Part shown: piece after piece, positions 12,154 to 22,449 of the stretch
How positions within the stretch are numbered: position 1 is the stretch's first letter
Layout of the letters: each line of letters opens with the position of its first letter
Assembly: GCF_032854445.1 (NCBI RefSeq)
Contig: NC_088307.1
Span: 2,420,001 to 2,480,000 of the forward strand
Direction of reading: 5' to 3'
Length of the DNA stretch: 60,000 bases
Source of the DNA: Liolophura sinensis
Taxonomy: Eukaryota > Mollusca > Polyplacophora > Chitonida > Chitonidae
The notes under the pieces: generated by a model
What the model was told of the DNA's origin: nothing
Databases searched by the model: none
The model's input: the letters and a program-made list of their open reading frames with translations, nothing else
Translations under genes and position numbers: made by a program

Positions 12154-12507
12154 TTGTATAGATCTATAATCTACTTCAACAGGTGTGACCCTAATCCTTT
12201 CACCTGTCCTCGTACAAAGGTTAATCCACATGCTGAGGACTTCAATGCTGGATGTGATGATATTATCAGACTCTGTAAACTTTCAGTTCAGGTCTTCACA
12301 CAAGAACTGACAGTATGCCAATCTACATGTAATTACACTGAATACACGAGTATGTCCTTTACAACGTTTGTGTTCTTAACTTCCCTTACATGTACAGGTA
12401 AATTTAAAGTATGTACAGTAGATGTATGCCTTCAGACTCCTGCTCATGCAGGTAAGTTCACATGTCCATCATGTTCAAATACAAACATTTTTCACACTTT
12501 CATGTGA
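12154..12507 (+). CDS. Cysteine-rich 117-codon ORF, doubtful
   Basis: This is one of the longer open frames not made of repeats or Ns. It has about a dozen cysteines (CDPNPFTCPR near the start, CPSCSN near the end). No known Cys spacing, signal peptide or splice structure could be seen. It is listed because of length and Cys content, but it may be chance. Confidence 0.15.
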   Translation: MYRSIIYFNRCDPNPFTCPRTKVNPHAEDFNAGCDDIIRLCKLSVQVFTQELTVCQSTCNYTEYTSMSFTTFVFLTSLTCTGKFKVCTVDVCLQTPAHAGKFTCPSCSNTNIFHTFM

Positions 12508-12553
12508 CAAGTACATCATCCAGCTAATCACATCAAACAGAGAACATGCTTAC

Positions 12554-12620
12554 CTTCTGTTTTTTGGCAATCTTTTTTAGTCAGGTAATTTATTAGTGTT
12601 AGGAACAGAAACTTATCAAA
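12554..12620 (-). CDS. Weak candidate - strand exon, 67 bp
   Basis: The - strand shows an acceptor TAGTTTTAATACAG, 67 open bases (ends YLTKKDCQKTE) and the donor G|GTAAGC. It is open only when entered in phase 0, and exits in phase 1, so it could join the exon at 6664 but not the three candidate start exons, which exit in phase 1. Chance is a realistic explanation in AT-rich DNA. Confidence 0.22.
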
Positions 12621-13002
12621 CTGTATTAAAACTAACAGGTAAAATTATTGCACAAATATATGACTTCATTTACAAACTTACAAAGTCAGCGCTCAGAATG
12701 CATTATTTGGAGTTGCATTTTACAAAATGTCTTTATGTACAGTCACAATGTCACCTATAATGTTTGGGTTTATTTAACATTTAATTTTTTTTTTCTAGAC
12801 ATGGCAATGATACATCACTTCATAAACACATACACATGTATGTGTTTATTTTATGCCTGTTTTGGTTTTTCTTTGTGCCACAGTTTATCTATCCCTTTTG
12901 TAAGCAGTGGAAAGCCTGGAAACTATTGTGAATTTATGGTAAACAAATTCTAATTTCACAAAATAATCTGTTTTAAGTACAAAAAGGTAAAAAAAACTAG
13001 GG

Positions 13003-13271
13003 TACCGTATTTCACCTAAAGTTTGGTGAGTAAAAATGCACCTTCAGAAGCATGTAAAGTTTGGTGAGTAAAAATGCACCTTCAGTGTGTAAAAATGCAC
13101 CTTCAGAAGCACATAAAGGCCTTAAAATGATATCTTTGATGCCAACGCTTATGTTTTCCTGATATAAAATCTTCACAAAAGTCTCTTACGTAGCCCTACA
13201 AGGTGGGTGAAACTATCCATTTTAAACAAAATGTGCAACAACAAGAAAAAAAATTACTGTGAAATACAGTA
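13003..13271. mobile_element. MITE-like element, TIR TACYGTATTTCAC
   Basis: The left end TACCGTATTTCAC (13003-13015) and right end GTGAAATACAGTA (13259-13271) are inverted repeats with one mismatch. Inside, AAAATGCACCTTCAG is locally triplicated. Related internal sequence recurs at 37060-37190. Confidence 0.65.
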
Positions 13272-13754
13272 ATTTGAAACCAAGGCCTCTAAATGTCACA
13301 TTTTGAGAAACTTTGTTTTTAAAATATATATGTTCATGTTGTAGACACACACCAGTATGTATGAGGCCAAGCCCTATGAAAGACACATGTTTCTATGTTC
13401 CTCCATCCTAAACCTAATTCACCACAAAGTTCAAAGGATTTGATGGATGGCATTTAAAGTGTTAAAATTTGTTGACAAACAAGTCCTACTGCATCAGCGG
13501 ATGGTAAGCACTTCATTCACACAGAGATGTTGCCCTGTAACAGTAATAAAAATAACTAATCCTCATGAAGGAAACACATAAATCTCCAGAGACTGACTCT
13601 AAGCTTTTTGTCTTATTTATGGGTGTAAAATGTTAATGACCTACTGCATCTGACCTCAAATTTCATCCATGCCTGAGTTACTCATTTTGCCTGAGTTTGA
13701 GAACTGTTTTGACTGTAGACAGGAGTTTGAAGTCTGTCTGGATAGTACAGGTGG

Positions 13755-13990
13755 GACTATACCATAGTGAAGACATGCAATCTGGGCCATAGCCAGAAAA
13801 ACATTACAGGTTCTGATTCCAAACTCTAAAGGTGACATTGCGACAGCGTGCAAAAGAAATTTTATGAAATGCAACGAAATGACGCTTTCTGTGAGCTTCA
13901 GAGTCTGCGAATGAAAGAAATCTGTATGAAACTTTTTTATTGGTAAATTACCATATTACATGAACTTGTTAGTTTTAATACAGCTTGATT
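13755..13990 (-). repeat. Dispersed repeat B, copy 1
   Basis: Shares TTCTGATTCCAAACTCTAAA, GGTGACATTG and ATGAAAGAAA with copies at 45525 and 53880. The - strand frames of copies 1 and 2 share MSPLxFGIRT, so it may descend from a coding mobile element. Confidence 0.6.
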
Positions 13991-14055
13991 ACTTGTAGTT
14001 TGGGTGCCCAACAGTTTGGGAGTCATAGATAGCTATGAATGATAACATAAATTAC

Positions 14056-14104
14056 CTGAATATGCAGCTTCTGATATCAGGAACGAATCATCATCTTCAT
14101 CCAT
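14056..14104 (-). CDS. Candidate alternative start exon (MDEDDDSFLISEAAYS)
   Basis: On the - strand ATG opens 16 codons, MDEDDDSFLISEAAYS, then a G followed by the donor GTAATT. The N-terminus is strongly acidic. No good acceptor lies directly upstream, so it is read as a first exon with a 5' leader. The exit is phase 1 with G, matching the other candidate start exons and the acceptor at 6664, so it would give a third N-terminus on the same body. It is short and the donor lacks the G at +5, so it could be chance. Confidence 0.4.
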
Positions 14105-16071
14105 AATTGTTCAGGTAAAAGTGTTCCCATTACTTACTGACGAAATGTGATGTACTCATGCTGTTCACATTTGGTTGCTGACACAAACACACGTATGTTC
14201 GTGTGGCTGTACATGCTGTTCTGGGCTCAGCTAATGCATTGCTTCAGTTGGCTTGTTCACAAGCTGAAGCTTACACATCCAATTGTACGTGTACTTAAAT
14301 GCGTATAGCTCTACCAAATCTTTGAAAAGTACTGCAAGATGTACATTAAAAAGAAATGTACATACATGTATGTGCAGCACATGCTTGCATTTACATTAAC
14401 AACTCATTACATGAAATTCACACAGACCAATGCACAAATTCATCTGGGAATGGACCATTCTCCAGTATAAATAGTACGATATGTACTCTGTAATTGCTTT
14501 GAGAAACCACAGATAAACCGTTCTCTCTGCACACACTGAAAAGCTTGATTAACACCATCCACTCCGAGCACATGGACTAAGGACACCAAGTACAGTACTT
14601 ATTAATAATAAGTGCAGGTATGTAAAGTCTCTTGTGGTTCACCTGTAAATGAGGAATTCGAACACCAAAGATTTATGGCAACACAGCAGTATAAAATTGT
14701 CCTGGCGGCTAATTCCTGACACAGCACCTGAAGACCAGGGCCAGTATTCTGACACAAAAAGTATGTTTGTGGTCCTGATTCAAAACAATGCGCGGACTAC
14801 AATATCTACCTGTGGACACAATATACACACATGCACAGTGTACATGGACATCTACATGTATGTCAAACTCAAACTCAACATGTGGTCAAGTCATTTCACA
14901 CATCCTTTACATGGTCTGTTCTATCAGTGGAAAACCACAGGTTGACTGTCCATATACAGGTACGCATAATGCAATCATTGTTATCAGTGCATGGTTATCC
15001 CAGTTAAATCAGCCACAGCAAGATGACATACATATACTAATACATTTAACTGCACCTCAGACAGCTACATGTATCTTCTCCACCTACATGTACCTACATA
15101 AATCCAGGTAGCCTTACACTTTCTGCTGTATAAAGTACACAATGTGCAACTGGTCAGAGTTCAATCAAGGAAGGTAAAGTCAGGTGAGTCAATGTTATAG
15201 CATTCACTTCACATTACAGTACAGTTCCTAACATCCCGATAAATGTTTTCTATGCAACATGCATCAGGTGTTCTCTACGAAATACACAACATTTTTCATA
15301 GGGATCTGTACAGTATATGATCTAAAATTTCAGACCCAAAAAGTGCATTTTTACAAGCAAAGGAAAAAAATGTTGTTTTGGTGCAGAAACTTACATTTTT
15401 TCTGGTAGGATATGATTCAACCTTTCACACAAACCTCAACCCACCTCTCTACGATAAACCGAACGCTCAGAATCAGGCAAAATAAAGAACTCATGGACGC
15501 ACTTTATGTCTGATTTACTTTTACCTAAAATGTAGTATTAAACTTGACTATTTTCTCTATGTTCTACATCATACATGTACTGTAATCATCACTAAACTGT
15601 GTACATCAGAACACACAGAGTATGACATACACTGTACACTGTTGTAACAGCAACCTAACATTCATTAACAAGTACACTGTGCCTGTAGGCAAAATTGGTA
15701 ACAGGTGACTCATGTTTTTTTAAAGCTAAAATCACTTTAGTCTAGATTTCAAAGCACAAGTGTCAAAATTTTGGTTATCACTGAACATCTACCTGTAGCT
15801 GTATCAAAGTGTAACCAGATGTGAAACACTGAATTAACTGACCTGTGGTACATGTCAATCACAGATAAGGTACAGGTAGGGAACCCGTAGTCATTGATTC
15901 AGTCAGGAGGTTACAGTCTGGAAAAGCTCTGATAAGATGACACAGACAAGATAACATAAAATGTTAACAATCTAGAGCTCTACATGTACCACTTCATAGA
16001 TACACAGATAAAAGACATGTGAAACCTCACAAAGATATACATTACTACCATCTGTGACCATGGCAGCTGAA
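14105..16071. other. Non-coding stretch
   Basis: No exon seen beyond the candidate at 14.1 kb. A repeat-like piece at 15330-15500 (GAAACTTACATTTTTTCTGG ... CTCAGAATCAGGC) resembles sequence at 24775-24880 and, in part, 6790-6850. Confidence 0.45.
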
Positions 16072-16153
16072 ATTTATTTATTTACTGATTTGCTTCAGGT
16101 GTTTTACACTGTACTCAAGACTATTTCACTTACAAGACAGTGACTGGTAAAAT
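16072..16153 (-). mobile_element. SINE 3' fragment
   Basis: On +: TTTATTTATTTACTGATTTG, GTGTTTTACACTGTACTCAA and GACTATTTCACTTAC. Truncated before the middle region. Confidence 0.75.
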
Positions 16154-16245
16154 TGAAAGTACATGTACATGTAGTTACAGTAAGTACATGTACTTGCAAT
16201 TACAGTAAATGCATGTATATGTACATGTAGCTACAGTAAGCATAA
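16154..16245. repeat. ACATGTA / TACAGTAA short tandem cluster
   Basis: Three imperfect units of about 37 bp, built from ACATGTAC words followed by TACAGTAA. Confidence 0.7.
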
Positions 16246-16258
16246 TATATTGGTAAAT

Positions 16259-16526
16259 TTATTTATTTATTTATTTATTTATTTGATTGGTGTTTTACGC
16301 CGTACTCAAGAATATTTCACTTATACAACGGCGGCCAGCATTATGGTGGGTGGAAACCGGGCACAGCCCGGGGGAAACCCATGACCAGACTGACAGACCT
16401 TCCCACTTACAGCCGGAGAGGAAGCCAGCATGAGCTGGACTTGAACTCACAACGACCGCATTGGTGAGAGGCTCCTGGGTCATTACGCTGTGCTAGCGCG
16501 CTAACCGACTGAGCCACGGAGGCCCC
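16259..16526 (-). mobile_element. tRNA-derived SINE, full length, near-consensus
   Basis: This is the best copy. On the - strand it has GGGGCCTCCGTGGCTCAGTC, then GGTTAGCGCGC (A box), GTGAGTTCAAGTCCAGC (B box), the middle GGTTTCCACCCACCATAATG, the tail TATTCTTGAGTACGGCGTAA and a (AAAT)n end. TATTGGTAAAT (16248-16258) and TATTTGTAAAT (16527-16537) are the TSD. ORFs over it on the - strand are not genes. Confidence 0.97.
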
Positions 16527-17364
16527 TATTTGTAAATGGATTGTGCTTTGTTGGTATGCCTGGGATTTGACATCACTTTCATCATTATTTGGGGCACTTA
16601 ACAAAGTTGTCATGTGCATGTACACTCTGGCCCACTATGCATACTAACTCCCAGAGATCCCGCATTTCGATCCCCTGATGTTTAGCATGTCTTAAATGAC
16701 ACATTTTGCTTGATTCTGATACCGGTAAATGCATCTATCACCTAACAGAGCCACTTAAGACTTTTCTTGTGAAGTTCAATTAATTTCTTATCAGAAAAGC
16801 TTAAGAGTTAGCATCATTAAAGTTATCATTTTAATGCAGTTATTTTATTCTGCGTGTGTCTTTTTACATTTTATATGGCAAACTTTTTGTGAAATGCAGT
16901 AATTCCTACCCTGACAACTGACATGACCAGGTATAACATTGTCCATTATATACATAACCCTTCATTTCCCCATCCTCACTGGGGAGCTAATGAGTGACAA
17001 AAAACATGGAGGCCGAATCAAATGATGTTTGATTCAGTGGGAGCACCTGTCCTTATGCTTAACAGGTTGGGAATTGAGAGAAAACTAGTACCCTACTATA
17101 AATACTTCCCACATACCTCCAATTCTCCTGACCTTCTAAGCCAACGAGAAGACCAGAATTGCCCACAGGGCCCATGCACTAGCTATGCATGTTATATACA
17201 GTGTACATGGTGGAGTACCAACTATGAGAGATGTACACGTACAGAGACATTTCACTGGAAGAAAGCACATTTAAACTGACAGAACTATTTGCCAGACAAG
17301 CATCATAAAACAACAGTAAACAGGGTGTCTGGGAAACATAGAAAAAACAAGTACAAACACATGC

Positions 17365-17516
17365 ATTTATTTATTGGATTGGTGTTTTACACCATACACA
17401 AGAATATTTCACTTATACGAGGGCAGCCAGCATTATGGTGGGAGGAAACTGGGCACCGGCCAAGGGATATCAATGACCATTCGCAGACTGCTGCCAGGCC
17501 TTCCCACGTACGCAAA
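17365..17516 (-). mobile_element. SINE, head-truncated
   Basis: Tail, middle region (GCCAGCATTATGGTGGGAGG) and the CAGGCCTTCCCACGTACG block are kept. The tRNA head is missing. Overlapping + frames are spurious. Confidence 0.9.
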
Positions 17517-17734
17517 TGCATGTAAGGCAGGATGCTATCAGTATGGCATTATATATATTTGCAAACTTTGTACAGGCATATCGGATCAATATGTACATGT
17601 AGTTCAGATGACTGTAACGAAATCTCAGGTATTGTTTTTCCCCGTACATCTACTCGTCCATGGGCAAGTGCACTTGTAAATATCAGTTCTTGCTACGATT
17701 CCTAAGTCTCTTTGTGTATGTCTTTCTAAATGTA

Positions 17735-17800
17735 TGTGACCACAATGTGGCTGAAATATTGTTGATGTGGCATTAAGTCATAATCATTCATTCTACATGT
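17735..17800 (+). mobile_element. SINE/LINE 3' tail, CATTCATTC type
   Basis: TGTGGCTGAAATATTGTTGA, then TGTGGCATTAAGTCATAATC and ATTCATTC. This tail form is common on mollusc retroposons. The element's 5' limit is unclear. Confidence 0.5.
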
Positions 17801-18770
17801 CTGAATGGGATAAATACTCAGATCTTTACATGTATATTAAAGAAAATTATGTACATGTACAACCAATTAATTTGTCAAAAAACCTGCACGTTGAAGTAGA
17901 ACTGAATTTTTATGATCACTGTGAAACAAAAGGCTTGATCCTTTATGTCTCACAAACTTACCCATGATTTTGATCCATCAAACCTTGTAAATCTGTACTA
18001 AACATGAGACTAGCTGGTCCATCAGAGCTTTCATTTGAACACTTCAAATGCCACCACAATGGTCCAAAAACAACTTGGAATACCAACTCTGACTAGGTGG
18101 TTTGGGCAAGGCATGTGGTTGTTAAAACTGCACATTTCCAATTAATTCTAGTTTTGCCAGACTGGACTGCAGAAGTATCAAGAGAGACATTTCCATCTTC
18201 AGGCCTGCGAATTATCTTGCCTCGCCACTACACATGTATGCTGCTAATGGGCAAACTGCTGTCCTTAACTCCGCATTAATTTCCCCGAATCTGTTAATTT
18301 CGTTGACAGGTTTTTGTGCATTAGCTTTGTGCATGGACACCGGTCAAGCCCAGCCAAACGCTTCAGTGGTCAACGGGGCAACCCCAGAAGCTTATTGTCT
18401 CAGGGTGAACAACACAACACCTAACCCTGGGATGGTTATTGATCACACTTCGTACCCCATCACCCTAAATCAGTGCGCCCCAGGGGGGAACAATGCCCTG
18501 TCAGTAACACTAGATATGTAATGAAACCAGAGTAATTCTATACTGTACAAACTGAGGAATCATCATGCAGCCCCCCACTCTAGGCCCTCAACAGACTGTC
18601 CAGTAGCCAACAGATGTTACAATTAAAGGACCAGACACAATAAGAGGCTCTACAGGGATCATTTATCACATAAGGGAACCAGCAACTGAATACATAAATC
18701 TTATCAGCTGTATATGTCCCAGCAGAAAGAGTACATTGTGCATCTATCTGCATCAAGACAATGTAAGTCT
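17801..18770. other. Stretch with a GC-richer unexplained island
   Basis: 18300-18530 is GC-richer, with an open + frame (MDTGQAQPNASVVNGATPEA). No splice pair or family supports it. It may be a decayed mobile-element ORF. Confidence 0.3.
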
Positions 18771-19110
18771 ACAGTATACAGTATATGTATGAAGGTATAC
18801 ATCAGCTACAGTATACAGTATATGTATGAAGGTATGCATCAGCTACAGTATATGTATGAAGGTATGCATCAGCTACAGTATAATATGTATGAAAGTATGC
18901 ATCAGCTACAGTATATGTATGAAGGTACATGTATGCATCAGCTACAGTATATGTAGGAAGGTAGGCATCAGCTACAGTACATGTATGAAGGTATGCATCA
19001 GCTACAGTATAATATGTATGAAGGTATGCATCAGCTACAGTATAATACGTATGAAGATATGCATCAGCTACAGTATGCATGTACATGTATGTACATGTAT
19101 GAAGCTATGC
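18771..19110. repeat. ~31-bp tandem repeat, 9-10 imperfect copies
   Basis: The unit is about GCATCAGCTACAGTATATGT plus ATGAAGGTAT, with unit length 30-36 because of small insertions. The repetitive frames on both strands (CISYSICMKV, VADAYLHTY) come from the array and are not genes. Confidence 0.92.
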
Positions 19111-20014
19111 ATTAGGACGGTAGAGAAACTTTGCATGCCAATGGGACTGCTTACTGATTTTTGGTCAACTCCAGATGACCACGACTCTGATAGCTGCACA
19201 CGCCAGGAATGGCTTACAAGTCTTACATGGATAGTTCTCACCGAGTATACAAGTACAAATTGATATTTTTTCCAGAAAATACAGAACTGGTTAAGATTAC
19301 ACTTTTTTTGACCGGCACAAAATAAGACATGATAAAATTTGAAACTTTGATGCACTGAGAATTAAGCTGTTTCTTTGGATGATTCAAGTTTGAACATCTG
19401 CATGCACATACACGCACATGTGTTATGTGGAGACAATGATATCAACATCTGAGCATTTGGAGGTAATTAAGTTCAGCGAATAATATAATTAAGATTAAAA
19501 TAACAACTCCAGAATTAAAACCTCTTTGTGGGATATGGGTTCAAAAAAAGTTACACTGTATACAAGTAAGTGAACTAACTGAACTGCAAACAGCATCGTG
19601 GTGCGTGTCTAATTATTAACACCTGGCAACAATGATGATAATTAAGCACAAGAGGAGAATGTTATATTTATAGATTTAAACATTCTTGCTATCATTATTT
19701 CTAAGGCTCATAATTAGGATATTTTTCCCAACAAAATCACTCAAAGAACAAATAAAGTAACACCTCATTGCACATAGCACACCAAAGCCATATACACCTA
19801 TTCTCTTTCTGGCAATCTACAGTACGTGAAATAGTGCACTTGGAGAAAACCTTTATGAAATGTACGACTTCACTTTTACATGTACGTAGCACCCTTTCCT
19901 CCAGATTAAAATTTCAGATTTTTTAAAAGAGATACTTTCTCACAATGTTGGCGGTAATCCAGACAAGCTGCCAGACACAACATCCCAGCCTCTTTACCAC
20001 CCAGATGAGCTTAC
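19111..20014. other. Non-coding stretch
   Basis: AT-rich. Nothing recognised until the candidate exon at 20015. Confidence 0.45.
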
Positions 20015-20090
20015 CATATACACACGTCGCGTAGCAGTTAGTAGTGTCATCTGTCACCACGGAATCTCCCAGTGAGAACCTGCGCTGCAT
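20015..20090 (-). CDS. Candidate alternative start exon (MQRRFSLGDSVVTDD...)
   Basis: On the - strand an ATG opens 25 codons, beginning MQRRFSLGDSVVTDD and ending NCYATCVY, then a G at a near-consensus donor G|GTAAGC. An in-frame TAA lies six codons upstream, so the ATG is a natural start, and no pyrimidine-rich acceptor precedes it. The upstream leader (about 20091-20260) has a run of GACGAC/AACGAC triplets and several CpGs, unlike the AT-rich surroundings. The exit phase is 1, the same as the candidate start exons at 58.0 and 14.1 kb, and compatible with the exon at 6.5 kb. RRFSLGDS carries a basophilic kinase-type RRxS site. No family recognised. Confidence 0.5.
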
Positions 20091-20263
20091 CTGTATGTGT
20101 CCTCGTTATCGTCGTTGTCGTCGTTGCAGAGTATATATCCTAGGAGCACCACATCACAGACTGCAACTCTGACGAATGCGCCCCAAAAGATGCAAAGGCC
20201 AGAGAGAGAATCGGAATTCTAACAGGAAGTGAGGGCATCTCTGTGACTAGATTATACAGCCAT
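20091..20263 (-). promoter_or_regulatory. Putative 5' leader/alternative promoter of the - strand gene
   Basis: Just upstream of the MQRRFS start, the - strand holds repeated GAC/AAC triplets (20102-20131) and TATATACTC near 20133-20141. Several CpGs stand out in a CpG-poor region. This fits an alternative first exon with its core promoter, but no transcription start can be set by eye. Confidence 0.35.
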
Positions 20264-22257
20264 TCCCAACAGTGTGTGGAGACTTTTTTCTTCGTGGGCT
20301 ATAAATACTACCATGTATAAAAACAGCTATTGACTTCACAGAAACCACATGCTGCCGAGTAAAAAGCCAGATATCTTCCCTCATCAACTCTTAGTACAGA
20401 AAATAGCTCCACACTCATGCACGAGCCTCAATCCCTTCAAAAACACGCCAAGGATGCTCGGCCTCTTTCAGGGATGTGTATTCTTCTGTAGTATCTTCAC
20501 TGCGGTGTTTTACACAGTCTAAGTACATACACATCAGATCTAATGCTATGGATACACAGATCTATACATGTGCATTATACATGTACATGTAGTTGTTTAA
20601 TTCTTCATGTACATGTATATTTGTGCGTAGTATAGAAGTGATATAGCTTTGAGATCTGTTGACCTTGTTTCCAGCTAATTAGCTTCCACACTGTATTTCT
20701 GAAAGCCTGTCTGGGAAGAATGAAACAGATCTCAGATCTATAGCACCTTTATTATGCATCTTGCAAGTACATACAGCACTTGGAGCTGCTCATACAAACG
20801 GACATGACGGACAGACGTAAAGCCAATTTGGTGTCATCATTCACAAAGTACTGTATGTGCTAAGCTAAGAGAGACCATGTCTTTCAATACGGGCTTTACT
20901 GTACATGCTCTTGTATGAATAAACTCTACTGAGCTCCTTGCAATCCACATATCACAGCAAGCTGAAAATACATGTAGCATGTGTAATCAGTGAAGTTCTA
21001 TCAAGAGGCAGAGGATAGCTCTGAATGAGGTGATCACAGCTACTGCACGTCTATAATAGAATACCAGGCAGCCTGCTGGCCAGGCCAAAACCTTGCTGGC
21101 TCAGCATAATTTCCCTCCATCATGGTCTATTTTCGGTTTCATTTATACTCGTCTGGTCTGGCTCAGTTTTGTTGTGTCAGCGCTGCCAGGCTGGGGGAGT
21201 TAAGCTGGGCCAGTCAGACTCCTGCCAAATTACATGCACACAGCATGTGATGCAGGTAGTGTACCATAGAGCCTGTATAAAGCAGCTTGCTCATACTGCC
21301 ACACATGTCGGCTTCTTCAAAAACCATTTGGACTGGTAATGGAAAAAGGGCACCTGCCTGCATCTAAATCGCGGCCATGAACCAATGAGGCAATAAAATA
21401 TCATGCCCAGATGAAGCGTTTCCTATCAGATCTAATAATTTGTAGCCAGGAAATGCTTGTCGGCCAAATCTCCACACATGTACATGATATTCATTATGTC
21501 GTAGAACAGATTATAGGCAGTTTGAGTATTGCCCACAAAAAAAAGTCATTATCTCCCCCTGAAGTCTAATTGAATCCAGCACACCATAAACAAGTCCTAA
21601 TTAATACTGCAGTAACGCATAAATGTAGTGCATGACATGTACTTGGTAACCAGGGCAGCATTTCAGAAGCCAAATAAAGCACCATACACAATATACATGC
21701 TGACTGAAACCCTCACATCCCAGGAACTGTTATGTCATATTATTAATGACCGATATACCCAAATCTATGCTTTTAATTGGAAAAGCTCCACGGAGATCAA
21801 AAAGATTACTGAACATTATCATCATACAGTTTAATGGAGCAATATGCATTATCATATCAAATGTACATAATACATGTACGTATATTCGCATTGTTTGTGG
21901 TCCTGTATTACCGTCCACAAATTCTGCTGGCTACCTACAGGTATTAAAAATGTATGTAGTGACTCACTACCTGAAAATGTACAGCACGAGTATCTAATAT
22001 GTTTGTAAACAAACTTATTTTCTATTTATTTGATAGTTCTCTTGTTGTCTGCTTGTCATATTCAACAAATGTTTCATTTATACATGTATTATCACACCTT
22101 ATTTTACATGTGAAGGAAACAGGAGTACCCAGATTGAACCACTCTCATTTGCCAAGTTACTAGCAAACTCTCCCATGAGTGACACACATGTGACTGTCAT
22201 ATTTGTGGGAGTTGTGAGGTCTCTAGCGTACTTCATGACAGACCACTTAAGAGTTAC
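20264..22257. other. Non-coding stretch
   Basis: No exon seen. 21060-21270 is less AT-rich and free of obvious repeats, so it could be a conserved non-coding element, but nothing in the sequence shows a function. Confidence 0.4.
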
Positions 22258-22449
22258 GAGTACCATCAACCACTTAGTGCCACCAAGACCTGAGAAGAAT
22301 GGGTTAGAGTACCATCAACCACTTACTGCCACCAAGACCTGAGAAGAATGGGTTAGAGTACCATCAACCACTTACTGCCACCAAGACCTGAGAAGAATGG
22401 GTTAGAGTACCATCAACCACTTACTGCCACCAAGACCTGAGAAGAATGG
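22258..22449. repeat. 49-bp tandem repeat, 3.9 copies
   Basis: Units start at 22258, 22307, 22356 and 22405 with GAGTACCATCAACCACTTA. Copies 2-4 are identical where compared; copy 1 differs by one base (AGTGCC for ACTGCC). Confidence 0.97.

Larger units (their letters stand above)
11187..13002. other. Non-coding stretch
   Basis: Apart from the weak exon and ORF candidates listed separately, nothing is seen here except low-complexity T and A runs. Confidence 0.4.

Noticed and set aside
16295-16625. tRNA gene in the A-box/B-box region of the SINE
   Set aside because: The promoter boxes are those of a tRNA-derived SINE, with SINE body, tail and TSD. No cloverleaf tRNA gene is present.
18714-19263. 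Repetitive ORFs on both strands (CISYSICMKV, VADAYLHTY)
   Set aside because: They are products of the ~31-bp tandem array; open on both strands and without gene context.
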